Assembly: GCA_036345935.2 (NCBI GenBank)
Contig: JADWOT020000009.1
Coordinates: 10,383,899-10,447,898, forward strand
DNA length: 64,000 bases
Direction of reading: 5' to 3'
Origin: Taenia hydatigena
Taxonomy: Eukaryota > Platyhelminthes > Cestoda > Cyclophyllidea > Taeniidae
Shown one piece after another: positions 14,001-23,328 of this stretch. A program made the position numbers and the translations under genes. Each line of letters starts with the position of its first letter. Position 1 is the first letter of the stretch. The notes under the pieces are model-generated. The model was not told where the DNA came from. It was given only the letters and a program-made list of their open reading frames with translations, and ran no database searches.

Positions 14001-15210
14001 GAAAAGCTATGGATTTTCTTCAGTGGAAGCTGCCATGGAATTCGATTCTGCACCTGAAAGGTGAGTTTTTTTTGCACAGACAGGGTCCTTACAAGTACCT
14101 CCCCACTTGGGGGCAGCTTGAGAATCTCAAGCTAGCATGCACACATTTGTGGATGAGGACAGCAAGACTTCAACAATAGCAAATCTTTCATGCTTCGATG
14201 TTGTTGCTAATGTTCTAGCACATTAATAGGTTCATTGCGGAGCTCAATGAAGTTGCGCGCAAAAATCCTGAATTAATAAACCTTCTCAGTATGGCCTCAA
14301 CCTTCCAAGAAGGAAGCGCATTCTTCTCTGTAAGCAACTTTGAAGTTTGCCTTCCCATACTGCTCTTAAATCAGCCCAAGCCTTCTGCCTCCCAGTAAAA
14401 TTACTAAATAAATGCGATTTGACGTCTTTAGAATGAGAAGGATGCCGTGGAGCCAAAGCAAGTGGCTGACCAGGGCATTCAGACTGTGGTTCATCCCATT
14501 CCCCATCACATAGACACGAAATACACGTGGAATGAATGGGAACTCCGAAGGCGAGCATTGCAACTGGTAAGTGGTGGTAGTAATCGTGCTCTTGGAGCAT
14601 TATCATCCTCGCAATCAGTAAATGATTAAAAAAGCTCCGTAGAGATGACTGCCTTTCCTTTCAAACATTTGTGCTTTAGACTTACATCCGCAAATGCGTG
14701 ACCCACAGTGTGCAAACGCGTTTGAGTAACTGGCGTCGGGACAATGATACACAAGTCTACCTTCCCAAGTAAGGAGACGTGGTAGTGCTCGCTTTAGCCA
14801 TGACGTAAAAAGCGTTTAGGGACAGAAGGAGTCATTTGTTCCACTACGCAGGGAGTTGTGTGTGGCATAAGACACTATGTTCCTGAAATCTTGGGTCGTA
14901 ATTAAAAGTTATGCCTTATTGTGGCCTTATAAGTTGCTGTCATTTTGCATTGACTTACAGACTGCAATGCAATCAAACGAAGAGAGACAACTACAGCCAA
15001 GTGCCGAGGCCATCGGTGTACCTTTATGGACTGCGCGGTGGGGTGAGCGTGGCCAAGGCCAAGGGAGCAGAAGAGGCTCTTGAGGGATCTCCTTATTCCA
15101 ACTGGTGCAAAGTTTACCGTTTCGTTGACTCCTCCAAAGTGGACCTCACTCTACCCGCAGGAGACCACTTTTGTGGCACGAACAGTGAAACCGGAGCTCC
15201 GATGTACTAG
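11054..15210 (+). CDS. CFAP206: Cilia- and flagella-associated protein 206 (14 exons)
   Basis: The product is the axonemal protein that helps build the radial-spoke base of motile cilia and flagella. Exons, all consistent in phase: 11054-11194, 11229-11312, 11344-11434, 11711-11899, 12082-12240, 12464-12556, 12812-13086, 13479-13664, 13791-13880, 13918-14060, 14230-14329, 14432-14566, 14680-14768, 14961-15210. They give about 674 residues; human CFAP206 has about 622. Family landmarks in order are SEPLAAFM near the N-terminus, KMQIFFDMNY, GGEGIDNLP, GFCAWSI and a glycine-rich FVFEGKSYGF in the former FAP206 domain, YTWNEWELRR, and PRPSVYLYGLRGG near the end. About 50 residues after that last motif have no counterpart that I recall. 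Introns of 34, 31 and 37 nt are among the shortest here. The start is the first ATG before the conserved N-terminal helix. Confidence 0.93.
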
Positions 15211-15352
15211 GTCTTTTATTTATCATTCGTCGTGTTTGCTGCCAAACACTTGTGGAAAAGGATTGGCTACTATCAATAATGTATTAGGTAAAATAGATCC
15301 GAAATATGGGAGACTCCTCCAATCCTTGGCAATTCCATTTTGCACATATTCG

Positions 15353-15358
15353 AATAAA
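15353..15358 (+). terminator. Polyadenylation signal of CFAP206
   Basis: A canonical AATAAA lies about 140 bp after the CFAP206 stop codon, in the right orientation and with no closer alternative seen. It is the likely 3' processing signal of that gene. Confidence 0.6.
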
Positions 15359-16384
15359 AGCTTTGGGGATGGGAATTAAGCCTATCGTATAATGCCCATA
15401 ATTGATGATAAATAGTAGCGGGTTTCGCCTATCACTTCACTTACTAGAAACATCATTCACTCTCAGCCAAGCTACGAACCTTGGTATAATAACAGTGTTC
15501 TGGCTTTGATGAATCTATCTGGTGAGTGCGAGATACTCTTTGAAGTCAGCGCGTTGACAACTTCGCATGGCGGCATACTTACCCTGTAACTGATAGTGCA
15601 GTATGGACCTCTCAGAAGCAAACTCAAATAACTAAAAGATGATTCGTTTTAGTGAAGCGGTTTTAGTGGAAAAGTACAAATAGTCAGTAGAGATGCGCAC
15701 ATTTAAGAAAAGATCGAAACTCGAATTTTCAGCTGGGCTGTATAGCTGAACAACCTCAGAATCGTTTCCTCGAGAGGAATGGTTATTACTAGCTTACTCA
15801 TTCGACTGATGCATTTATGCATAATTCGTAGTCTTTTAAGTATTTCAGTGGGAAACACTTTTGTTTTAGCTCACAACTAGCTATAACGCCTTAAGCACAA
15901 TGTTGATTTTTCGTGTTCTCGATCGTGAGATGATTTGCATAAGGTGTTTGAGTGTATCATTTCTACGCAGCTTAGATCCACGATGTTAGATAAGTCGGAT
16001 TCAACTTGACCTTACCGAGGTACCCTTTTGGTTACAAGGGTTTTAACCAATAGGAGGGTGGGGTGTGTTTTTCTTAAGTTGGTATTTCATTCATTTAATA
16101 TTTGTCGCGTTTTAAGTTCCCAAATCCGAAGTGTTTGAGGGTTTACCCGTAAGTAAATGGAAGTCACTCGATGTGTGTTCCCAATTCTTCGAAAATTACT
16201 GCTTATGGGTAGCATCGGTGTTAAGTTCTGCCAACAAATGAGATGATGATTATCTTTTCTGAAGGGTGTCATTACCTTTTTCTGTTTTATGACCCAAGGG
16301 CAAGCATTTCCTTGCTTTGATTCTGAACACTTTCGTGATCTTGTGCAGTGTTCCACATTTAATCATTGCCGTATAAGTGCGTGA
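15359..16384. other. Intergenic spacer between CFAP206 and the Nudix gene
   Basis: There are no recognised coding sequences. It should hold the 5' flank of the downstream Nudix gene, but I could not identify a TATA box or other promoter element with confidence. The gene-to-gene distance (about 1.2 kb, same strand) does not suggest an operon-type junction. Confidence 0.5.
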
Positions 16385-17486
16385 ATGTCGAGAGTAGCCG
16401 AAATCTTCGGTTCCGCCAACCGACAGCGCTGCATCTCATTGTTGCGACGGCTGACACCAGTCCGGCCTGCACCGGATGGGGTCTCCAGTTCAGCTGTTAT
16501 CATTCCCCTCTGTTACTACGACCACCACCATCCTGCTATCCTCTTCACAAAACGCAGTCTCCTCGTGCGTCACTTCCCCGGTGAGGTAAGGTAATGTCAT
16601 GAATTTGCCTTATCTTCCTACTCTTATTCTCTCTACACCACCCACAGAATTCCATTTATCATGTTCAGTTTCCCCGGCGGAAGGATGGAGCCCAGTGAGA
16701 GTGTGGTTGAAGCGGCACTGAGGGAATTGGAAGAAGAGGTTGGAATCCCACCCAGTTTTGTGGATCCTTGGACTACCTTCACCCCGTTGCCTACAAGGGT
16801 AGGTTTGTTGACTAACCTATAGGTGGATGGCGGTAAATGGGTCCGAAGTAGGCGTATCTTGAATGGATGGATGTTCGAATTCACACGGTTGAATGATTCA
16901 GGACTGTGTATCTAGAATACATGTAGTGGTTTAATGCTGCTAAGTGTTCACGCATCAACTCTCTACCTCTTATCAATTAATCTGCGTATCTTGTAGTTTA
17001 CGATTTGGAGTAATTGAACAATTAGTGAAACGAATACGGGCGGAAGTTTGTAAACATTTCAAATTCCTCTCCGTATTTTAGACGGTACTGAGTCTCATTC
17101 ACCCACTAGTTGGATTCATCGGTAACTATGATCCATTGGAGGACACAATCAGCCAACAAGTTGGTGGATCAGTACGGTCCGTGCGTCTCCAGCCGAGCCC
17201 CCACGAGGTGGACATGATTGTTTTTCGCTCAATAAACTGGCTTTCGAATCCGGCATGTCGGAAGTACTGCGCTTACCGTGAACATTTATGCCTCCCCTTC
17301 ACCGGAGCGACAACTTTTCTTGGCTCTCCTTGCCCAACTTCGCGCAAGTCCCACAAAAACGCCACTTTCACCTTGCCAGTCTTTGGGGGTTTCCCCGGAT
17401 GCGTTGAACTCCCTAAAATCACAGGGGCTACAGCTCTTCTTACCTATCAGCTTCTGACCTGTCTCCTACCACAGGGGCTTCTCTAA
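16385..17486 (+). CDS. Nudix hydrolase, coenzyme A diphosphatase type (NUDT7/NUDT8-like)
   Basis: The enzyme likely hydrolyses CoA or acyl-CoA to phosphopantetheine plus 3',5'-ADP. Exons are 16385-16590, 16669-16798 and 17082-17486, giving about 246 residues (family 230-240). The Nudix box is complete: GRMEPSE, seven residues, then RELEEEVGI, which fits GX5EX7REUXEEXGU. Just before it, LFTKRSLLVRHFPGEVSFPG matches the extra motif of the NUDT7/8 CoA group. The splice pair at 16591/16668 was chosen because it alone rebuilds GEVSFPGG in frame. Downstream, HEVDMIV and FTLPVF...GATALL match the C-terminal part of the family. The N-terminus is arginine-rich with no acidic residue after position 6, and the C-terminus (QGLL) has no peroxisomal SKL signal. 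Both favour a mitochondrial NUDT8-like protein, but this is inference. Confidence 0.88.
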
Positions 17487-18858
17487 TGTTTTTGCACCAA
17501 GCTGAAACTATTCATTTTTCTATTTTTTACAACGTGGAAAGCTTCCCCCACGATTTGTGCTTAATGTTTTGCGATGTTTGGGAAATGGGGCATAAAAATC
17601 AGGCCGAGTAAGGAGGGTCATTTGCCTATCTGGGTAGGTTCACTGTTTGGTCGTTCTTTTGCACCTCTTCCTTTTGGTGGTAGGAGGGTCCTCATCCAGA
17701 GGCGTGTGGTTGTGTTGTTGAGTTGCGTCGTTTAATTGATGTGCACTTGAACGCTGCGTGCGTTGCGACTGGAACACAGTCTCTGTCTACCTAGGCACAA
17801 GTTTTTACCTTGAATTATTGCACTCATGGTTTACATTTAGCTGATTTGATTCAACGGTGCGCCCAAACTGGCCTTCAAAGGGTACAGCTTTGCGCCTATT
17901 TAATCATGTTTGATTGTGTTAGAGCATACACTGTGCTCTTCGTACACATTACATCGTTCAGAGGAAAATAAGGAGTGCCAAGTGCTTGTCCTGGTTTGAT
18001 AGTTTTGTTGGCCAACTTGTAGGATGCAATTGGTGCTGTAGCTTCCCAAGGCTTCTCTGGTGGCAAAAGATGTAACAATGCCCGACCAGAATATGTAAAA
18101 TGCGTTAGGATTTGGGGTTACTGGCATGGTTCGGAATCCAGGCCGCCCGGCTGTGTAGTAGCGGATCTCCGGGTTGTCTGTTATCAAAATTTAGGAATAC
18201 ACAAGTATGCAATGCATTACAGACGCCAACCACTTATACACAGGAAGAGCCAGTCACCTCTGTCATAATTTTAATCTTCATATCAACATATCTGAAATCG
18301 TTACGTTGGAGTGCATTTTACAAATCCCTTATCGGATTCTTATTTGGCGTTGACCTCAACGCATGACTTCACACTTGGGCCACTATCATTTTACCAAGCA
18401 TAACGTTTTTATACTTTGCATTTTTAACTTGCGGTGTATGTAACGGGCCACTTACGGCTTCTTCAGTGTACCTTTGCCGGGCACCCCAGCCTCTAGGTCA
18501 AGCCAGCAGCCCTCAAGCTCTCCTGTATAACTATAGTGCATATTCTGGCCTTGAATTGTCTTTCTCCACACTAAGACTTATCACCCAGAAGTAGAAATCA
18601 GGATCGCCGTTCAACGAGATGATATTTGCTCTCCGCGGACACCAATGTAGAGCTCCATGACTTTTATGAAGACTAGTTAAGCCTAATACTTGGGCAGAAC
18701 ATGGGGACTGCTGGCTAGACCTGGAGGCTAGGCTGATGGGCTAATGCACAGTGATAAGGTCCTATGTGTTGCCCTGGTAAAAAGTGGATGTCATATTTTG
18801 TGGCACGAAGAGTAATGGAACTACATTCGCCAGAAAACGACGTCATGGTTGCACTCAA
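17487..18858. other. Intergenic DNA, no recognised gene
   Basis: No known coding or RNA features are seen. Short overlapping frames at 17896-18187 (-) and 18112-18366 (+) are not recognised. Their dense overlap suggests chance, or the remains of a repeat. Confidence 0.5.
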
Positions 18859-19043
18859 TGCAGTGCTTTGTTTGGACTGCCGGTTTTGGTCAGGATCATG
18901 TTGTCATATTGGCCATATTGCCTTAGCCGCGTAGGCCGGCCTCAAGGCCATGCCAGCAGCTCATTTTCCTCCACCTGTTGAATATATATTCTGCCCTGGT
19001 ATTTTGCCTTCTTTTGCTTTTAAGGGAGCCTCGAGACGCTGTA
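18859..19043 (+). repeat. LTR-like repeat, family A copy with near-perfect target duplication
   Basis: The copy is about 185 bp, beginning tgcagtgctttgtttgg and ending gacgctgta, where the expected end is gacgctaca. The internal order is family-typical: ccggttttggtca, ggccatgccagcagc, gaatatatattctgcc (TATA-like), then tttgccttcttttgc and gggagcctcgaga. It is flanked by ctcaa (18854-18858) and ctcag (19044-19048), a 4-of-5 match that looks like an aged 5-bp target duplication. Confidence 0.75.
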
Positions 19044-19235
19044 CTCAGTACACCCAATTTCTCCGTAGGATATTACAGTCTCTTAAATATCAATCGCTCC
19101 TACGTAGGATACAAACAGGGATCAGCAGACAACGCTGGCGCTTTAGCATTTAGGTGCCATTCAATCATTCATTACCATCATTGCAGCGTCCCGAGGCTCT
19201 CTCGAAGGCAAAAGAAGGCAGAATACCAAGGTGGA

Positions 19236-19263
<28 letters not shown>
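19236..19263. repeat. (AT)n microsatellite inside an LTR
   Basis: An uninterrupted AT dinucleotide run of 28 nt lies at the position of the short TATA-like core (gaatatatattc) in the other LTR copies. It is most simply explained as slippage expansion of that core. Confidence 0.9.
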
Positions 19264-19267
<4 letters not shown>

Positions 19268-19336
19268 CGGGAAGGGGGAAATAAGCCGCTGGCATGGCCC
19301 AACGGCCAGCCTACGCAGCTAGGGCAAGATGGCTAC

Positions 19337-19519
19337 TGTAGTACTTTGTTTGTTTGAACTACCGGTTTCGGTCAAGGTGACAGAGGTGGTCGTACTGCCC
19401 TAGCTGCGTGGGCTGGCCTCCGGGCCATGCCAGCAGTCTATTTCCCTCTGTCCGGTGAATATATATTCTACCCTGCCACTTTGCCTTCTTTTGACTTAAG
19501 GGAGCCTCGGGACGCTACA
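19337..19519 (+). mobile_element. Intact solo LTR (family A) with 5-bp target duplication
   Basis: The element is 183 bp. It starts TGTAGTACTTTG and ends GACGCTACA, so the termini are TGTAG...CTACA, an inverted repeat typical of LTRs. It is flanked on both sides by gctac (19332-19336 and 19520-19524), a perfect 5-bp target-site duplication. It contains gccatgccagcagtc and a TATA-like gaatatatattcta about 60-70 bp before its end. It sits inside the older minus-strand copy at 19182-19567. No coding capacity is present. Confidence 0.9.
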
Positions 19520-19567
19520 GCTACCCCTGTGACCTTGACCGGTACTTCCAACAAACAAAGTACTACA

Positions 19568-20256
19568 GTCGTTGTGCTCACCTCTTCACGGAATATCACA
19601 GTTAGTAAGGAATCATTTATTTCGGGTTCCCGCTTACCCGTTACCAAGTCTGCGATCAGCAAAGCCTTTGATGTGATTATTCACCGTATTGACTTGTAAT
19701 GTGGGTAAGGACGCCAAATTCCTCTTCCTATAGAAGTCAGATGAATACTGCAGATTTTTCCATCCACAAAATAAACAGTCACAGGAAGAATGCTTCTGAC
19801 GCAACCTTTTCTTTGTCAGTGTTCTATCGCCACACAAAATGATTACCGCATAATTTGCGTCCGTACTTAATCAAAAACTGTGCCCCCAAAAGCTTATAAT
19901 AAAGACTTACATCTTTGCCAAGTCTTTTAACCTAGTAACAAAATTTATTAAGAAGCGCGAACTTAGGAATTGTGTACGCTTAGCTGTCGGCCTACACAGT
20001 CGGTGTGGGTGCTCAGGCTTTTTTTTTTGGGAATTCACTTGTCATTAAATGTTAGAGGTTTTGTTTGTGAAATTTATATAATTTATTCATCACTCATTTG
20101 AGTTTGTTGCGTTTTTTGGTACCCTTTTTTAACTGTCTTCCTTTTTGGGGACTCAGCTTTCCAGAATATTTCTTGGCTATATCTCACTGCGTTGTTCAGC
20201 TAAAGATAGTTGTACCCTCGACTCCTTAAAGTACTATTGCTGTACTCTTTGCGGAC
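19568..20256. other. Spacer upstream of the bL27m gene
   Basis: No recognised gene. The sequence becomes strongly T-rich after 20010, including a run of nine T at 20020-20029, and ends in the 5' flank of the bL27m gene. No promoter motif could be assigned. Confidence 0.5.
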
Positions 20257-20842
20257 ATGGAGCACCTCTCAATTTGTTTACGAAGGGGTAAGTCTGTTGC
20301 ATTTTTTTTTTGACTCCCCTAGATATTTTTAGGACTTTAGCACGAAGCTTTGCCGTCAAGAAGAAACCCAATTATGCCGACCAACCTGAAAAAATCAGAA
20401 AACCCGTTTTGGTGAAAACTCTGAGAGGTTTTCAATTCAATGATGGAGACCATGTTTATAAGGGCGATATTTTAGTACGACAGGTAAGCGACTTCGTCCC
20501 CCTTTGAGTTTAGTGGCACTGTGGTCCCTAGTTTTAACGTTGCTTGTGGAAAAAATGCACACAATACTGTGTTTTTGTTTTATTTCTTGATCTGTATTAA
20601 TTTCCTGGCAGATGGGTCTGGAGATCTACCCGGGTGAGAATGTAAAACTAAACAGAGATACATGGGACCTTGTTGCTCTGCGCGGCGGTCGGTTTACCAT
20701 CACCACAGAGACCCTATCCCCCTATCCAGACAGTCCCTTGTACCCCGTGGTTAAGGAGGAAGGCCGCGTTTTGCAACGTCCTTTTGTGCACGTCATCGCA
20801 CCACCCACTGTCCCTGTGTTTAAGCTAAAACGTTATCTATAA
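20257..20842 (+). CDS. MRPL27: Mitochondrial large-subunit ribosomal protein bL27m
   Basis: The product is a nuclear-encoded component of the mitochondrial ribosome large subunit; bL27 lies near the peptidyl-transferase centre. Exons are 20257-20287, 20323-20483 and 20612-20842, giving 140 residues, close to the roughly 148 of human MRPL27. Recognisable segments are FNDGDHVYKGDILVRQ, then GLEIYPGENVKLNRDTWDLV, which follow the bL27 core GNIIATQR...HPGxxVGxGKDxTLFAL. The C-terminal extension shared with animal mitochondrial L27 follows (FVHVI...FKL). The first intron is 35 nt, and the phase requires the acceptor ending at 20322. The N-terminus (LRRDIFRTLARSFAVKK) is basic, as expected for mitochondrial import. 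Confidence 0.92.
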
Positions 20843-21233
20843 GCCTTTTCCCTGTTGTAAATAGCAAATCCCGTGTGAAGAAGATATCGTTACGGGGTGA
20901 GGTCGCGCGCTCCTCCGTTTTTATCATTTTGTCAAAGCTAAGCCGAATTATTGGTTGATGGCTTGTGTGATGCTTCCGTAAGTGGATTTTTAGCCCAGTT
21001 TGCACCTCTGTCTATGAGCTTTTTCCATCTAAGGTTAATGCATACAAAAGTTGTCCTAACACAACACAAGTCCCATTTATGAGGGAAGCTGACAAGGCGT
21101 GTAAAATTGGCTGGCTTCCCTCCTTGGGGCATTCGGAGTTGACGAGGTCTACTTGACACGTATTTTGACTTGAGTGATCATGGGCCTTACGTACGGGTGT
21201 TTACGGTGTGAGGAGTGCATTTAAACGAATCTG
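20843..21233. other. 3' flank of bL27m, no gene seen
   Basis: No recognised features. I did not find a canonical AATAAA shortly after the bL27m stop codon, so the poly(A) signal is probably a variant. Confidence 0.45.
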
Positions 21234-21411
21234 CTACGTAGTGTTACTTGTTCACTTGGCCCTCGGCCTTGCTAACGGGCTGCCTGAGAGCTCCGCCAGG
21301 TGGTCTGGCCTCCATGCTATTTTAGTAACCACCATCCTTCTCTATACCGACAATGAGTATTCTGCCCCAGCATTACTTCTTTCGCCTTCTGGATAGTCCC
21401 AACGCGCTACA
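21234..21411 (+). repeat. Degraded LTR-like repeat, family A
   Basis: The right half is clear: gagtattctgccccagcatta, ttctttcgccttctgg, and an end acgcgctaca. The left half is only loosely similar (cgtagtgttacttgttc). Overall size and order fit a worn family A copy. The left boundary is uncertain. Confidence 0.45.
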
Positions 21412-22600
21412 TTAGTGGCAGTGGAAAGCGGACTTTATCTTAAGGGATGAAAATCTTGTGTTCTACTGCTGGGTGATAAATCTTATTGACGAAAGAGGCG
21501 CCCAAGCTGCTGATGGAATGAGGTCGACCCAGCGTCTACCTCTGGCCACCATCTCAGTCTTGTGTACTTAACGCAGACCATTATGAATTGAACCATCTAG
21601 AAAAGTCCGTTACTAGTTGCATACCGTATCTGCATGAAGCTGTTACCTGTGTGAACGCGCAATACCTCTTCCACTTCTACACTAGCTGGATATAACCCAG
21701 ATGGATAGGGCTGGGCAATGCTGAACTGCAAACAAAGTGGTAAAGAGGAATAGTCGGGGAACCTTTATCTCACCAAACTATGTCAGACACCGACCTTTGT
21801 TATGTGACCTGTCTTTTAGGCTCGATTTCATGTGACTGGCTATAAAGAGATGAGCACTACATTCCCTCATACTTGCAGCACATTCCAGAACCCCAGCTCT
21901 AGTAGAATTGCCATGGGAAAATCAATGAATCTGTATTTTAATATCTTTCCATTCGCTCTTCTTACGGAGCCGATCACTTTGTTATGGCCCACCCAAGAGG
22001 TTGGCCCAAGGTACCGCCCTCAAACGACGCTCAAAGTGGGGAGGAATCATGTGATTATTTGCTTGTTTGACTAGCTCTCGATCTTAATAACAAGCTACTC
22101 ATGGACTCACTATCGCGGATCCGCCTGATTGCTCGCAAGGGACGCCAGTAGTGCCAATCGCTTCTGCATCTCAAGAATGCTTATCATGCCCGAGTGGTGT
22201 CCCCCTACGTCATCTGGGGAATCTCAGGGAGCTACGGGTGTCACATGCGTCTTTCATTACACATTTTTAATGAACAATACAAAATTTTAGGTGTTTCTTC
22301 GATTGGTTACAAGAGTGAAGTCTACGCACCAGTCGAAGTAAACCAGCCGATGGCATAACTAAGGCAACCCACAAGGGTAGCACTGAGGTCGGTGCTTGAA
22401 AGACGAGGAAGCAATGCAATATTCAGGTTTTTTTAAATGCGCCCTTGGGAAAAGGCAGGGTGACGACCTGAATTTCGTTCTGGAGGTGTGAGCTGACTCC
22501 TCCGCCGTCGACAGTGCCATCCCATAAATCATCCTTAATACGCTATCTACCCATCGTTTCGTCAAACACAGTAAACATGTGTAAAAAGAACAACGTAGCA
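21412..22600. other. Intergenic DNA, no recognised gene
   Basis: There are only short open frames and none is recognised. It is probably repeat-derived DNA between two LTR relics. Confidence 0.45.
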
Positions 22601-22766
22601 TGTCGAGACTGCCTTGAAGACAAAAGAAAGCTAAGACTTTGGCAGACTACACATGCTTAGAAAACAAGGGCTACTGGCAGCCTGCAGTTCAGCCTACCGG
22701 GCCAAAACAATATGGCCACCCGAGCCACCGCAACCAGAACCGGCAGTAAATAAAAAGAGTATTGCA
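22601..22766 (-). repeat. LTR-like repeat, family A, minus strand (diverged)
   Basis: On the plus strand it starts tgtcgagactgccttgaaga and continues with caaaagaaagc, ctactggcagcctgc, accgggccaaaacaatatgg and gaaccggcagt, ending gtattgca. This is the landmark order of the reverse-complement family A LTR, with the TATA-like core rearranged. The 94-codon frame starting at 22653 begins inside it and is not a gene. Confidence 0.6.
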
Positions 22767-23328
22767 TGGGTCCTACTCAAAATATTTTTAAAAGACAATG
22801 TGCTACAACACTTGGATTGTACTTCAATTATTAATAGCCTTGACACTGTATTCTCCACACCGATTGCAAATCTAACGAGTAACTGTACAGTAAACACTTC
22901 TAATTTGCAAAAAACAATACATTCCTTAAATCATTAAGTTTAGTAAAGCGATTATTTTAACCCCACTAATGCGCCCAGTTTGAAAACGCTCATTTGGTGT
23001 GCATTATGTTTGATCAGAAAAGACAGGTGCTTTTTCGCTCGGTTGCTTGTGCATTAATTTTGATCCAAATGATCTATTTCTCTTTGCTTTTTGAAAAAGC
23101 TACAAGGGAGGTATTCATAGAAGTACCTAAGATTGCAAGTTGCATTCTTTTTGTCAAAATTTTATTGCTTAGTACTCTCTTAGTACGGATATTGTGTTTT
23201 TTTTGCAATTATTTCTCAGCTCCTATCACATGAGCTAGTCTTGCGAAAGGAAACGTTTTGTTAGTTAGATTTTCTCAAGCACGTTTGCTCTGCATTCTTT
23301 GAAGGACGACTTACTATCTTATTTTTAG

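Larger units (their letters stand above)
19182..19567 (-). repeat. LTR-like repeat, family A, minus strand, interrupted by a second copy
   Basis: On the plus strand the element starts tgcagcgtcccgaggctc and runs to 19336. It resumes at 19525 with ccctgtgaccttgaccggta and ends ...aaagtactaca at 19567. Joining the two parts gives one complete reverse-complement LTR of about 198 bp. The interruption is the forward copy at 19337-19519 plus one copy of its target duplication. The TATA-like core has expanded into an AT dinucleotide tract. Confidence 0.8.

Noticed and set aside
14286..14606. 106-codon minus-strand frame
   Set aside because: It is a shadow of the CFAP206 exon 14432-14566 and its introns.
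22653..22937. 94-codon frame upstream of the PTBP gene, considered as its first exon
   Set aside because: Its start lies inside a reverse LTR relic, and it has no donor leading in phase to 23329 or 23409.
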